Shown: positions 11,331 to 24,029 of the stretch, piece after piece | Layout: the number at the start of each line of letters is the position of its first letter | Position numbering within the stretch: the stretch's first letter is position 1 | Assembly (NCBI RefSeq): GCF_004138335.1 | Contig: NZ_RYFW01000001.1 | Coordinates: 992,001 to 1,056,000, forward strand | DNA from: Peristeroidobacter agariperforans | GTDB lineage: Bacteria > Pseudomonadota > Gammaproteobacteria > Steroidobacterales > Steroidobacteraceae | Length of the DNA stretch: 64,000 nucleotides | Direction of reading: 5' to 3' | Translations under genes and position numbers: made by a program | Notes under the pieces: model-generated | What the model saw: only the letters and a program-made list of their open reading frames with translations | Database searches by the model: none | Told to the model about the DNA's origin: nothing

Positions 11331-12089
11331 ATGCAGCTGCTGAGGTCGATTTTATTTACCACTTCGCTGTTCGTTGGGACGCTGCTCTATGCAGTAGTCG
11401 TGCTCGCGTTTGGCTGGCTACCGAGCCAACAGCTGTACGCGATTGCGCGGAGCTGGGGTCGCGTGAATATGTGGCTGCTCGCAAAGCTCTGCGGTCTCAC
11501 TTATACGGTCGAGGGTAGGGAAAACATTCCGCCGGGCGCGCATGTTTCCATGTGGAAGCATTCATCTGCCTGGGAAACCATCGCGCAGGCCGCTGTCTTT
11601 CCGCCGCAGGCCTGGGTACTCAAGCGCGAGCTGATGTGGATCCCGTTGGTCGGCTGGGCCGTGAAATGTCTCAAGCCTATCGCCATCAATCGCAAGGCTG
11701 GCGCGACAGCCGTGACTCAAGTGGTAGAGCAGGGCAAGCAGCGCCTGGAACAAGGCCTGTGGGTTTTGATCTTTCCTGAGGGCACACGCGTGGCCGTCGG
11801 CGAGACTCGCAAGTACGGCGTCAGCGGCTCGCTGCTCGCATCGAAAGCCGGGTGCAAAATTATTCCGGTCGCTCACAACGCCGGATACTTCTGGCCTCGC
11901 CGCGGCTGGGTGAAGAAGCCGGGCACGATTCGCGTCGTCATCGGCCCGCCCATCGATGCGGCAGGCCGCGATCCTCGTGAGCTCAATGAGGAAGTGCGGA
12001 CGTGGATCGAGAAGAAGCTCGCAACGCTGTCCTCGACTGGGGAGAGTGGCGTGTCGGATGCGTCGGGTCGGCCGATCGCTGCCGGCTAG
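11331..12089 (+). CDS. plsC: 1-acyl-sn-glycerol-3-phosphate acyltransferase
   Basis: A 252-residue membrane-associated acyltransferase that converts lysophosphatidic acid to phosphatidic acid. Hydrophobic segments span residues about 5-30. The catalytic block is KHSSAWE, an H-x4-E form of the usual H-x4-D seen in many proteobacterial homologues. The substrate-binding block is FPEGTRVAVGE. It lies 18 bases after glyS; glyS-gmhB-plsC is a common order, and here gmhB is absent. A strong terminator follows. Confidence 0.9.
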   Translation: MQLLRSILFTTSLFVGTLLYAVVVLAFGWLPSQQLYAIARSWGRVNMWLLAKLCGLTYTVEGRENIPPGAHVSMWKHSSAWETIAQAAVFPPQAWVLKRELMWIPLVGWAVKCLKPIAINRKAGATAVTQVVEQGKQRLEQGLWVLIFPEGTRVAVGETRKYGVSGSLLASKAGCKIIPVAHNAGYFWPRRGWVKKPGTIRVVIGPPIDAAGRDPRELNEEVRTWIEKKLATLSSTGESGVSDASGRPIAAG

Positions 12090-12106
12090 CTATAATTATT
12101 CTTGAT

Positions 12107-12144
12107 TGTTGGGTGGCAGAATCCAGAATTTCTGCCACCCAACA
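12107..12144. terminator. Bidirectional terminator between plsC and gyrB
   Basis: A perfect 15-base stem (TGTTGGGTGGCAGAA at 12107-12121 and its complement at 12130-12144) closes an 8-base loop. Both flanks are A/T-rich: TTAGCTTTTAG on the right, and on the left a stretch reading ATCAAGAATAATTAT on the minus strand. It separates the convergent plsC and gyrB genes and should stop transcription from both sides. Confidence 0.85.
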
Positions 12145-12155
12145 TTAGCTTTTAG

Positions 12156-15666
<3,511 letters not shown>

Positions 15667-15687
15667 CGGTGCACGCCCGTCATTGCT

Positions 15688-16785
15688 TTACAGCCTCATC
15701 GGCATGACGACGTACTTGGCCTGCGGTGCGCTGTCCGAGCTCAGCAGGCAGCTATTGTTGGCGTCGGTGAGGCCGATCACCACGTCGCCGCTATCAACAG
15801 CCGCCAGGGCATCCAGCAGGTAGTTCACGTTGAAACCAATCTCCAGCTCCTCGCCGGCGTAATTGATCTCCAACTCCTCCTCGGCCTCTTCCTGCTCCGG
15901 ATTATGGGATTGCAGGAGCAAAACGCCGGGGCGGACCGCCAAGCGAATCCCGCGGTACTTTTCGTTCGAAAGAATGGCTGCGCGCTGGAGCGCCGAGCGG
16001 AGCACATCGCGATTGGCATTGATCCGTTTGGTCGGATTGCTCGGGATCACGCGGCCATATTCCGGGAAACGACCGTCAATCAGCTTCGAAGTGAAGCGAA
16101 TGTCGCCGATCTGGGCGCGAACGTGATTGGTTCCGATCGCCAGCTCGACATTGCCTTCACCAGCGAGCAGGCGCTGGAGCTCGAGCACGCCTTTGCGTGG
16201 AACGATCACCTGTTGGGCCGCGCCGGCCTCGTGTTCGAGCATAGTCTCGCAATATGAAAGGCGATGCCCGTCAGTCGCAACCGTTCGCAGCGTTTTCCCG
16301 TCAGCTTCCAGCAACATGCCGTTGAGGTAGTAACGCACATCCTGCTGAGCCATCGAGAAATGGGTCTTGTCGAGCAGGCGGCGCAGGGCGGACTGGGAGA
16401 TCAGCAGCGCCTTCTGAGCGCGAATGTCTTCGACCGTCGGGAAGTCGCTCGCCGGCAAAGTCGCCAGGGTGAAGCGGCTCTTGCCAGAGCGAACCGTGGC
16501 TCTCTCGCCTTCGATCGAGATCGTGACCTGGGCCTTGTCCGGCAGGGCCTTGATGATGTCCAGCAGCTTGCGGCCGGGCAGAGTGATCTCGCCGGGGGTT
16601 TGCAGCGAGACGTTGGCCTTGGCCACCAACTCCACTTCCAGATCGGTCGCCGTGATCGAGAGCTGCTCGCCGCGACCGGAAATCAGGACGTTGGCCAGGA
16701 TCGGCATGGTCTGGCGCCGTTCCACAACGCCGATTACCGCTTGGAGTGGCGCGAGGATGCTTTCCCGCTCAGCGCTGAACTTCAT
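15688..16785 (-). CDS. dnaN: DNA polymerase III beta sliding clamp
   Basis: A 365-residue ring-forming processivity clamp. It begins MKFSAERESILAPLQAVIG, then RRQTMPILANVL, and ends with the canonical YVVMPMRL, which contributes to the protein-binding pocket. Other clamp blocks are GRKLLDIIKALP and DGHRLSYCE. A GTG three codons upstream (16794) is open, but the ATG at 16785 aligns with other DnaN proteins and has an AAGGTG ribosome site 6 bases away. Downstream are recF and gyrB. Confidence 0.97.
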   Translation of the reverse strand: MKFSAERESILAPLQAVIGVVERRQTMPILANVLISGRGEQLSITATDLEVELVAKANVSLQTPGEITLPGRKLLDIIKALPDKAQVTISIEGERATVRSGKSRFTLATLPASDFPTVEDIRAQKALLISQSALRRLLDKTHFSMAQQDVRYYLNGMLLEADGKTLRTVATDGHRLSYCETMLEHEAGAAQQVIVPRKGVLELQRLLAGEGNVELAIGTNHVRAQIGDIRFTSKLIDGRFPEYGRVIPSNPTKRINANRDVLRSALQRAAILSNEKYRGIRLAVRPGVLLLQSHNPEQEEAEEELEINYAGEELEIGFNVNYLLDALAAVDSGDVVIGLTDANNSCLLSSDSAPQAKYVVMPMRL

Positions 16786-17004
16786 CGTGGTCACCTTAGC
16801 AATCTTAATTAGAGATTAAGTATTTAAAGAATTTATGATGATTATGAAGGACGCACGACGCTGTGTATAACCCGCTTTTTACGAGTCCCATCAATCGTTT
16901 GTCATCCTCAAAACTCATCTTCTAACTTCGCCTGAGCTTGTATCGAAACTGTGTGCTGGTTGTGGATAAATAAGGCCCACGTGCAACTCACAAATTATCC
17001 ACAG
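16786..17004. other. oriC: Candidate replication origin (dnaN-dnaA gap)
   Basis: This 219-base gap has an AT-rich stretch at about 16801-16850, including an inverted repeat CTTAAT/ATTAAG. It also has three DnaA-box nonamers that fit TTATNCACA: 16862-16870 (minus), 16961-16969 (minus) and 16995-17003 (plus). A DNA-unwinding tract beside consensus boxes, next to dnaA and close to parS, is what an origin should look like. The rpmH-dnaA gap has only one box, so it is the weaker alternative. Confidence 0.6.
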
Positions 17005-18372
17005 TCATCCAGCCAGGGTTCTCAACAGGTTTGAGTAGTCCTCGCTGGTGCGCGTATTCGACTCCCTGAGCTCTTTGATCACCCGGCAAGCGTGCAGCAC
17101 CGTCGTGTGATCGCGGCCGCCAAACGCATCGCCGATCTCCGGCAAGCTATGACTGGTCAACTCTTTGGCCAGCGCCATCGCGACTTGCCGCGGTCGAGCG
17201 ATCGAGCGGCTGCGACGCTTCGACAGAAGATCGGCTACGCGGATTTTGAAGTATTCCGCGACGGTCTTCTGAATGTTCTCGATGGTCACCATGCGATCTT
17301 GGGAGGCCAGCAGATCGCGCAACGACTCTTTCGCGAACTCCATGGTGATCGCGCGGCCGGTGAATTGCGAGTTCGCCACCACGCGACGCAGGGCACCCTC
17401 GAGCTCACGCACGTTGGAGCGGATGCGCTTGGCAATGAAGAACGCCACTTCGTCCGGCAAATCGACGCGGGTCTGAGCGGCCTTGCTCATGAGAATGGCC
17501 ACGCAGGTTTCCAGCTCCGGCGGCTCGATGGCCACCGTCAATCCCCAGCCGAAGCGCGACTTGAGCCGCTCTTCCAGACCGTCGAGCTCCTTGGGATAGC
17601 GGTCGCAGGTCATGATGATCTGCTGCTGGCCTTCGAACAGCGCGTTGAAGGTGTGGAAGAACTCTTCCTGCGAACGATCCTTGCCGGCGAAAAACTGGAT
17701 GTCGTCGATCAGCAGGGCATCGAGCGAGCGATAGGCGGTTTTGAAGTCGTTGATGGTGTTGTGCTGAAGCGCTTTCACCATGTCGCCGACGAATCGCTCC
17801 GAGTGCACATAGGCGACCCGGGCATGCTCGTTACGAGCTCTGATCATGTTGCCGACCGCGTGCATCAGGTGCGTCTTGCCCAGACCCACGCCGCCATAGA
17901 TGAACAGCGGGTTGTAAGCACGGCCGGGATTCTCGGCCACCTGGAAAGCCGCGGCGCGGCCGAGCTGATTGCTCTTACCTTCGACGAAGTTCGCGAAGGT
18001 GAAATCGGGATTGAGCCGGCTGCCCAGCACGGTTGGGATATCGCGCACCGGAGCGGGAGCGATGAAGGCAGGGGCGCGCGCAGCAGCGGCAGGCTGATGA
18101 GTGTTGATCGTCATCGCCGGAGCTGCCGGTCGAGAGCCAACTTCCAGCACGACCGCCGGCGTGGGCTCCTCGCCCACCGCATCGACCAGCTCGGTGATCC
18201 GGCCAGCGACGTTCTCGTTCACCCAGTCGACGACGAAACGGTTCGGCGCGAGCAGGCGCAAGGTCCGTCCGTCCTCCACGGCCTGCAGTGGCCGGATCCA
18301 CGTATTGAACTGCTGCTCCGGCAATTCCACTTCCAATTGCGCGAGACAGCGGCGCCACAACGAACCCTGCAC
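17005..18372 (-). CDS. dnaA: Chromosomal replication initiator DnaA
   Basis: A 455-residue AAA+ initiator that binds DnaA boxes and opens oriC. Domain I begins [20 protein letters not shown]. Domain III has Walker [14 protein letters not shown], Walker B LLIDDIQF and the arginine-rich [17 protein letters not shown] segment (residues about 282-298). Domain IV ends with the DnaA signature [13 protein letters not shown]. The GTG at 18372 aligns with the usual N-terminus and follows AGGGGACG; a TTG at 18396 is an upstream alternative. The last box of the candidate origin lies just after its stop. Confidence 0.97.
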   Translation of the reverse strand: MQGSLWRRCLAQLEVELPEQQFNTWIRPLQAVEDGRTLRLLAPNRFVVDWVNENVAGRITELVDAVGEEPTPAVVLEVGSRPAAPAMTINTHQPAAAARAPAFIAPAPVRDIPTVLGSRLNPDFTFANFVEGKSNQLGRAAAFQVAENPGRAYNPLFIYGGVGLGKTHLMHAVGNMIRARNEHARVAYVHSERFVGDMVKALQHNTINDFKTAYRSLDALLIDDIQFFAGKDRSQEEFFHTFNALFEGQQQIIMTCDRYPKELDGLEERLKSRFGWGLTVAIEPPELETCVAILMSKAAQTRVDLPDEVAFFIAKRIRSNVRELEGALRRVVANSQFTGRAITMEFAKESLRDLLASQDRMVTIENIQKTVAEYFKIRVADLLSKRRSRSIARPRQVAMALAKELTSHSLPEIGDAFGGRDHTTVLHACRVIKELRESNTRTSEDYSNLLRTLAG

Positions 18373-18438
18373 GGTTTCGTCCCCTAATCGAATCAAGAAA
18401 GAATTGTTCTGCGCCAGGTCAACGCGAGAGGCGGCGAG

Positions 18439-18468
18439 TCTATACCGTTGGACAGGCAGTTATCCACA
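18439..18468 (-). promoter_or_regulatory. dnaA promoter -10 with DnaA box over the -35 region
   Basis: On the minus strand TATAGA (18439-18444) is a good -10 hexamer about 66 bases before the dnaA start. A perfect DnaA box TTATCCACA (18460-18468) occupies the position of the -35 element, for which no good consensus is seen. This placement suggests autorepression by DnaA, as known in E. coli. Confidence 0.5.
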
Positions 18469-18511
18469 GGCAGTCGCCGCGAATTTTGTGCGTCGAAAGG
18501 CACTCTCGCGC

Positions 18512-18540
18512 TTGACAGTGAGGGGGGTGGTGCGTAGTCT
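18512..18540 (+). promoter_or_regulatory. rpmH sigma-70 promoter
   Basis: A perfect -35 TTGACA (18512-18517) is separated by 17 bases from TAGTCT (18535-18540), about 88 bases upstream of the rpmH ATG. The spacing is ideal and the strength of the -35 box suits a ribosomal-protein operon. It is divergent from dnaA. Confidence 0.75.
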
Positions 18541-18627
18541 TGCCGCCCCTCTACGCGCGCCAGCATGTACTTGTTTTAGCGCGATTTCTGGCCCGAGCCC
18601 AAGTTACGACATCGTTGAGATGCCCGC

Positions 18628-18762
18628 ATGAAGCGTACTTACCAACCCAGCAAAGTTCACCGTCAGCGCACCCATGGTTTCCGCGCGCGCATGGCCACCC
18701 GTGCTGGTCGCCAGGTGCTGGCTCGTCGCCGCGCCAAGGGCCGCAAGCGCCTTACCGTTTAA
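18628..18762 (+). CDS. rpmH: 50S ribosomal protein L34
   Basis: A 44-residue, extremely basic protein of the large ribosomal subunit. The whole family pattern is visible: [18 protein letters not shown], then [20 protein letters not shown] and the terminal RKRLTV. It is the first gene of the conserved rpmH-rnpA-yidD-yidC-mnmE run and follows a strong promoter. Confidence 0.98.
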   Translation: MKRTYQPSKVHRQRTHGFRARMATRAGRQVLARRRAKGRKRLTV

Positions 18763-18805
18763 CAGCGTCGATCGCAGCGGCGCTCGCACTCGTCCGACCC
18801 CAGAC

Positions 18806-19171
18806 TTGCCAGCCCCGGCCCGACGCTTTCAACCGGCGCAACGTCTCCGGCATAAATCCGAATTCGATCGCGTCTACCGGGATTCACGCCGCTCCACCGA
18901 CGCCTGTTTCGCAGTCCTTACTCGGAACAGCGGCGGTTCGATTCCGAGACTTGGATTATCGATTGCCGCACGCACTATCGGAAACGCCGTGCGGCGTAAC
19001 CGCATCAAGCGTCTGGTCAGGGAATCGTTTCGTCAGCATCAGCATGAACTGCCTGCGGTGGACATCGTCGTCAATGCGCGCTCCGGTGCTCGCGATGCGG
19101 ACAATGCCGTCATCGTTCGCAGCCTGGAAAAGCATTGGCGCACGGTTGTAAAGCAATGCGCGCCATCCTGA
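18806..19171 (+). CDS. rnpA: Ribonuclease P protein component
   Basis: A protein of about 121 residues that helps RNase P RNA bind pre-tRNA. The signature RNR motif appears as [18 protein letters not shown] at residues about 70-87, preceded by [18 protein letters not shown] and [11 protein letters not shown]. No good ATG is placed correctly. The TTG at 18806 gives the usual family length and is chosen, with a weak ribosome site. The frame stays open back to an ATG at 18674 inside rpmH, but that would add an unconserved 44 residues. It overlaps yidD by 16 bases. Confidence 0.88.
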   Translation: MPAPARRFQPAQRLRHKSEFDRVYRDSRRSTDACFAVLTRNSGGSIPRLGLSIAARTIGNAVRRNRIKRLVRESFRQHQHELPAVDIVVNARSGARDADNAVIVRSLEKHWRTVVKQCAPS

Positions 19172-19398
19172 CCGCCGCCGTTCGCGCCTATCGTTACTTG
19201 ATCAGTCCGATGCTTGGGCCGACCTGCCGCTTCTACCCAAGCTGTTCCTGCTACGCCGAAGAAGCCTTGCAACAACACGGCGCGGCTCGCGGAACTTATC
19301 TGACGGTGCGCCGCCTGATGCGGTGTCACCCCTGGAACGAAGGCGGCTACGACCCGGTGCCACCTCCTCACAATACCAAGCCGGTTCCTCATGGATAA
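19156..19398 (+). CDS. yidD: Membrane protein insertion efficiency factor YidD
   Basis: An 80-residue inner-membrane-associated protein that improves YidC-dependent insertion. The family signature is clear: [20 protein letters not shown], given in full, then [12 protein letters not shown] and [14 protein letters not shown] with the conserved Cys residues. The Met at 19156 aligns with YidD; an in-frame Met seven codons upstream is not needed. It overlaps both rnpA (16 bases) and yidC (8 bases), so the three genes are tightly packed. Confidence 0.95.
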   Translation: MRAILTAAVRAYRYLISPMLGPTCRFYPSCSCYAEEALQQHGAARGTYLTVRRLMRCHPWNEGGYDPVPPPHNTKPVPHG

Positions 19399-21106
19399 CC
19401 AACGCGTATTCATCTGGGCCGCGCTCGCGCTGGTCCTGTACCTCAACTTCATGGCCTGGCAGAAGGACTACGCTCCTGCGCCCGCGCCGGCCAGCACTGC
19501 GGCCAGCCAAACGCAGTCTGCAAACGGCGCTGCCCCGAAAGCGAACGATACGTTGCCGGAGTTGCCGTCGAGCGATCCGACCGCACCGCCGGTTTCGGCG
19601 AGCGGCACATCGGCCGCAACCGTAAATCAGAGCAACAACGAGACCATCGCAGGCACCGCGCCCGTCATTCGCGTTGTCACCGACGTGCTCTCGATGGATA
19701 TCAGCACTCGCGGCGGCGAGCTGATTCGCGCCGACCTGCTGAAATATCCCGTGCAGAAGAATCGCCCGGATGTGCCGGTGCGCCTGTTCACTGCGAATCC
19801 GCCGCTGTATGTAGCGCGTTCTGGTTTGCGAGCAGCCGACAACCGCGCCGAGCCGACGCATCAAGTCAGCTATCAAGCCGCATCGAACCAATACAAATTA
19901 GAGGTCGGGCAGAAAGAACTGGTCGTGCCGCTGACCTGGACCGACGGCCAGGGCGTCACGGTCACCAAGACGTTCAAGTTCAAGCCGGGCAGCTATCAGG
20001 TCGACCTGAGCTACGACGTCGATAACCAGTCGGGCGCCGAATACCGAGCTGCTTCGTATGTGCAGCTGATTCGTCATTACGAACACGTCGAGCGTTCGTA
20101 CTTCAACGTCGAGACGTATGCCTATCGCGGCCCGGCGATCTTCGATGGCAAGGCGTATCGCAAGCTGAATATCGAAGACGAGGACGATCGCGCCTTCAAA
20201 GGCACGTTTGCCGGCGGCTGGATGGCTGCCCTCCAACACCACTTCGTTGCGGCTGCCGTGCCGCCGGTCGGTGCGACCTACGACTATCAGCTGAGCCTCG
20301 ATTCCGATAACGATTTCGTGCTGTCTTATCGCGGTCCGCTCGCAGCGGTGCCGGCCGGTGGCAAGCACACCTTCAATGAAACGTTGTTCGTCGGTCCGAA
20401 GCTGCAGGAACAGCTGGCCAAAGCTGGCCCGCGTCTGGAGCTGGTGGCCGATTACGGCAAGCTGACCATCATTTCCCAGCCGTTGTTCACCGTGCTCGAG
20501 TTCGTGTACGGCCTGGTCGGCAACTGGGGCTGGGCGATCATCATCGTCACGTTCCTCATCAAACTCGCCTTCTACAAGCTGACCGCGGCGAGCGGCCGCT
20601 CCATGGCGAAGATGCGCAACCTCGGCCCGCGCATCAAAGCGATTCAGGAACGCTACAAAGACGACCGCGAACAACTCGGCCGTCAGATGATGGAGATCTA
20701 TAAGAAAGAGAAGATCAATCCGCTCGCCGGCTGTCTGCCCATCCTGATCCAGATTCCGTTCTTCCTGGCCTTCTACTGGGTGCTGCTGGAAAGCGTCGAG
20801 ATGCGGCAAGCGCCGTTCCTCGGCTGGATCACCGACCTGAGCTCGCGCGATCCGTACTTCATTCTGCCGATCCTGATGGCCGGTGCGATGTTCGCGCAGT
20901 TCAAGCTGCAACCGATGCCGAGCACGGATCCGGTGCAGGCCAAGATCTTCATGTTCATGCCCATCATCATGTCGGTCACCATGGCCTGGTTCCCGGCCGG
21001 CCTGGTGCTGTACTGGTTGACCAACACCTTGCTGTCGATCGCCCAGCAGTGGCGCATCAACAAGCTGGTCGCGGCGGAAGATAAGAAAGAGAAAGACCGG
21101 AGCTGA
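19391..21106 (+). CDS. yidC: Membrane protein insertase YidC
   Basis: A 571-residue polytopic inner-membrane insertase that works alone or with SecYEG. The N-terminal anchor is [20 protein letters not shown] Pro/Ala-rich linker and a large periplasmic beta domain (about residues 75-340) follow. The C-terminal insertase core has [24 protein letters not shown]-like [20 protein letters not shown] (both given within 20 residues) and the last helices ending [19 protein letters not shown]. Length is typical of gammaproteobacteria. It ends 14 bases before mnmE. Confidence 0.97.
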   Translation: MDNQRVFIWAALALVLYLNFMAWQKDYAPAPAPASTAASQTQSANGAAPKANDTLPELPSSDPTAPPVSASGTSAATVNQSNNETIAGTAPVIRVVTDVLSMDISTRGGELIRADLLKYPVQKNRPDVPVRLFTANPPLYVARSGLRAADNRAEPTHQVSYQAASNQYKLEVGQKELVVPLTWTDGQGVTVTKTFKFKPGSYQVDLSYDVDNQSGAEYRAASYVQLIRHYEHVERSYFNVETYAYRGPAIFDGKAYRKLNIEDEDDRAFKGTFAGGWMAALQHHFVAAAVPPVGATYDYQLSLDSDNDFVLSYRGPLAAVPAGGKHTFNETLFVGPKLQEQLAKAGPRLELVADYGKLTIISQPLFTVLEFVYGLVGNWGWAIIIVTFLIKLAFYKLTAASGRSMAKMRNLGPRIKAIQERYKDDREQLGRQMMEIYKKEKINPLAGCLPILIQIPFFLAFYWVLLESVEMRQAPFLGWITDLSSRDPYFILPILMAGAMFAQFKLQPMPSTDPVQAKIFMFMPIIMSVTMAWFPAGLVLYWLTNTLLSIAQQWRINKLVAAEDKKEKDRS

Positions 21107-21120
21107 CCCGGTCGATCGAG

Positions 21121-22482
21121 ATGACGACCCGTCCCGGCGACACTGACACCATCGCGGCGATCGCAACGCCGCCGGGTCGCGGTGGCGTCGGGATGGTGCG
21201 AATTTCGGGCCGGCTCGTTCCAACCATCGCGTCCGCAGTGCTCGGCGAGCTTCCCGAGCCACGGCACGCATCCCTGCGCATCTTTCGTGACGCCGACGGG
21301 GAAATGCTCGACGGCGGCCTCGCCCTGTATTTCCCGGCGCCGAACTCATTTACCGGCGAAGATGTTTTGGAACTGCACGGCCACGGCGGACCGGTCGTCA
21401 TGGATATGTTGCTCGCTCGAGTGCTCGGTCTCGGCGCGCGTGTCGCGCAGCCAGGGGAGTTCACGCAGCGAGCATTTCTAAACGACAAGATCGATCTGAC
21501 ACAGGCTGAAGCCATCGCCGATCTGATCGACAGCGGCTCGAGTCAGGCTGCGCGCGCGGCGCTCCGATCGTTACAAGGTGAGTTCTCTGTCGCGGTTCAT
21601 TCGCTGACCGAAGCGGTGACCGAAACACGCATGCACGTGGAAGCCGCGATCGACTTTCCCGAAGAGGAAGTCGATTTCCTCGCCGACAACGTTCTGCACG
21701 AGCGCATCGCTTCGACCATCGATCTCTGCGAACAGATCACCGCGAAGGCTCAACAAGGCGCACTGCTTCGCGAAGGCATGACCGTCGTAATCGCTGGCCG
21801 CCCGAACGCCGGCAAGTCGAGCTTGCTGAACCGCCTCGCCGGTTACGAAGCCGCCATCGTGACTGACATCCCCGGCACCACTCGCGACGTGCTCCGCGAA
21901 CGTATTCATATCGATGGCATGCCGCTGCACATCGCCGACACCGCCGGCCTTCGTGAAGACGCCGATGTCGTCGAAGCCGAAGGCATCCGCCGCGCCCGAA
22001 ACGAAATGACTCGCGCCGACCGCATTCTTTATGTCATCGATGCGACTCGCGCTCTCGACGACGAGAGCATGGCCGCCGAGCTCGCCGGCTTGCCCGCGGA
22101 AATTCCCGTGACCGTCGTACTGAACAAGATCGATCTCGCGCAGGCGCAGTCTCGTTACGAACAATCCCAACCGCCGCGGCTGCATGTATCCGCGACGACC
22201 GGCGAAGGCATCGATCTGCTTCGCGAACATTTAAAAGAGTGCATGGGATTCCAAGGCGCCGGCACCAGCACCATCTCCGCCCGCCGCCGCCATCTCGATG
22301 CGCTCGATCGCGCCTACGCTCATTTGAATGAAGCGCAACGCCAGCTCATGGAAAAGCGCGCCGGCGAATTGATGGCCGAAGAGCTCCGCCAGGCTCAACA
22401 ATGTCTCGGCGAAATCACCGGCGAGTTCACGCCGGATGATTTGCTCGGCCGCATCTTCACGACGTTCTGCATCGGCAAGTAG
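21121..22482 (+). CDS. mnmE: tRNA modification GTPase MnmE
   Basis: A 453-residue GTPase that, with MnmG, installs the cmnm5 group on wobble uridines. The N-terminal tetrahydrofolate-binding domain has [19 protein letters not shown]. The G domain has GRPNAGKS at 226-233, [15 protein letters not shown] and NKIDL. The C-terminus ends CIGK, the catalytic Cys-x-Gly-Lys. It completes the rpmH-to-mnmE run; its partner mnmG lies 33 kb away in this window rather than beside it. Confidence 0.97.
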   Translation: MTTRPGDTDTIAAIATPPGRGGVGMVRISGRLVPTIASAVLGELPEPRHASLRIFRDADGEMLDGGLALYFPAPNSFTGEDVLELHGHGGPVVMDMLLARVLGLGARVAQPGEFTQRAFLNDKIDLTQAEAIADLIDSGSSQAARAALRSLQGEFSVAVHSLTEAVTETRMHVEAAIDFPEEEVDFLADNVLHERIASTIDLCEQITAKAQQGALLREGMTVVIAGRPNAGKSSLLNRLAGYEAAIVTDIPGTTRDVLRERIHIDGMPLHIADTAGLREDADVVEAEGIRRARNEMTRADRILYVIDATRALDDESMAAELAGLPAEIPVTVVLNKIDLAQAQSRYEQSQPPRLHVSATTGEGIDLLREHLKECMGFQGAGTSTISARRRHLDALDRAYAHLNEAQRQLMEKRAGELMAEELRQAQQCLGEITGEFTPDDLLGRIFTTFCIGK

Positions 22483-22496
22483 CGAGCGGCGGCCAA

Positions 22497-22877
22497 ATGT
22501 TGGGCCATCGTTCCTCCATCCCCGCCCCGATCGCCACCGCGCTCCGCGAGATCTTCGGGGAATCGGTCGATCACATCAGAGTCATAGAAAATTCTTTCTA
22601 CGCACGCATGCACCTCGGCGCACGCGCGACCACGCGACGCGGGCGCATCTTGCTTCGCGGTTCAGCGAACGATTTTTGGAACGATCCCGAGCTGATCCTG
22701 CACGAGTATTTCCATGTGCTGCGGCAGTGGCAGACCCGGCGGCTCACGATCTGGAAATACCTGAAGGAGTCGGCGCGAATGGGCTACTGGCATAACTGTT
22801 ACGAAATTGAAGCGAGGGCGTTTGCGGCGGCGCACTGGCGTGCGCTGAACTCGCGATTGCAAAAGTGGCAGGAATGA
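22497..22877 (+). CDS. Small HExxH zincin-like protein, unknown function
   Basis: A 126-residue protein with a metallopeptidase-type motif, His69-Glu70-x-x-His73 ([11 protein letters not shown]). Downstream acidic residues in [11 protein letters not shown] (Glu103/Glu105) could supply the third zinc ligand, as in gluzincins. The layout resembles the DUF4157-like zincin fold, where a short beta region precedes the HExxH helix. No signal peptide is seen. It starts 14 bases after mnmE on the same strand. Function and substrate are not known; it may not be an active protease. Confidence 0.65.
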   Translation: MLGHRSSIPAPIATALREIFGESVDHIRVIENSFYARMHLGARATTRRGRILLRGSANDFWNDPELILHEYFHVLRQWQTRRLTIWKYLKESARMGYWHNCYEIEARAFAAAHWRALNSRLQKWQE

Positions 22878-22933
22878 GCGGAGGATTGCGTTAGTTACCT
22901 TCGAGCGCTCCGGTGCTGGAGATGGAGGTTACG

Positions 22934-24019
22934 ATGCAAACGTTCAGAACAATTCCTACGCGCGCCCTTCTGGCAGGCGCCCTCGCCGCGATTCTGAGCG
23001 CCACGGCGCAGGCCGACGTAATCATCACCGAGCGCATGAGTATCAGCGGCGCCGGGTTGATGAAGATGGCCAACATGAACGGCACGACGACCACGTCGAT
23101 TTCGGGCCAACGGGCCCGCACCGACAGCAACTTGCAGTTCGAATCTGGCTTGATGCGCACCTTCGCGCGCGGTATTGGCGATTCCACCGAGATTGTTCGG
23201 TTGGATCAGGACAAGATGTATTCGGTGGACGATAAGAAGAAGACCTATACCGAAACCACCTTTGCAGAGACCCGCGCCCAGATGGAGAAGGTGTCGCAGC
23301 AGATGCAGGAGGCGCAGGCGGCACAGCAACGCGGGACTTCGGGCGTCGATGACTCACAGTGCGAATGGTCCGAACCAAAAGGCGAGGTCATCCGCTCGGG
23401 CGAGAAAGCCGACATCGCGGGTTATCAGGCCGAGCGAGTGACGGTCACCGCAACCCAATCCTGCAAAGATAAAAAGACCGGTCAGGTCTGCGATTTCGGT
23501 TTGGTCCTCGATCAGTGGGTCGCGCCCGATTTCAAGGCGTCCGAAGAAGCGCAGGCGTATCAGCTGGCCTTCGCACAAAAGATGGGATTGGCCACCGCGG
23601 GTTCGCGTGATTTCGCCGAGCGCGCGGAGTCCATGTTCGGGCGATACCAGGGCCTGTGGGGCGAAGTCTCGAACAAGATGCGCGACGTGAAAGGCTACCC
23701 GGTCAAGTTGAGCTTCGGTCTGGGCGTGGGCGGCCCGCAGTGCCAAAGCACTCAGGAGATGCAAGCCGGCGGTCAACAGCCGAGCACAGCTTCACCGGCA
23801 GGTCTCGGCGAAGCGCTGGGTGGCGCGTTGGGCGGCATGTTTGGAAAGAAAAAAGCCGCGGCCGCGCCCGAAGCGGCAGCGCCACCTGCGCAGTTGCCGG
23901 GCGGCCTCTTCTCCTTGATGGGGATGAGCACCGAGCTCGTGTCCGTCAGTACGGACAAGGTCGATCCGCAGTCCTTCGAGCCACCGGCGGGCTACAAGAA
24001 AGTCGCCGCCGGTCAATAA
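22934..24019 (+). CDS. Secreted DUF4412-like protein
   Basis: A 361-residue protein with a Sec signal peptide (residues about 1-27, ending SATAQADV). The mature part opens with DVIITERMSISGAG and contains DQDKMYSVDDKKKTYTE, resembling DUF4412-type envelope proteins. Cys residues near CEWSEP and QSCKDKKTGQVCDFG could form disulfides. The C-terminal third has a Gly/Ala-rich low-complexity stretch around residues 290-320. The ATG at 22934 has GGAGG five bases upstream, so it is preferred to the Met at 22913. The role is unknown. Confidence 0.72.
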   Translation: MQTFRTIPTRALLAGALAAILSATAQADVIITERMSISGAGLMKMANMNGTTTTSISGQRARTDSNLQFESGLMRTFARGIGDSTEIVRLDQDKMYSVDDKKKTYTETTFAETRAQMEKVSQQMQEAQAAQQRGTSGVDDSQCEWSEPKGEVIRSGEKADIAGYQAERVTVTATQSCKDKKTGQVCDFGLVLDQWVAPDFKASEEAQAYQLAFAQKMGLATAGSRDFAERAESMFGRYQGLWGEVSNKMRDVKGYPVKLSFGLGVGGPQCQSTQEMQAGGQQPSTASPAGLGEALGGALGGMFGKKKAAAAPEAAAPPAQLPGGLFSLMGMSTELVSVSTDKVDPQSFEPPAGYKKVAAGQ

Positions 24020-24029
24020 CGGACGCCAA

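Noticed and set aside
18930-18950. tRNA-like GGTTCGATTCCGA sequence
   Set aside because: It lies within rnpA coding sequence, and no acceptor or anticodon stem can be drawn around it.
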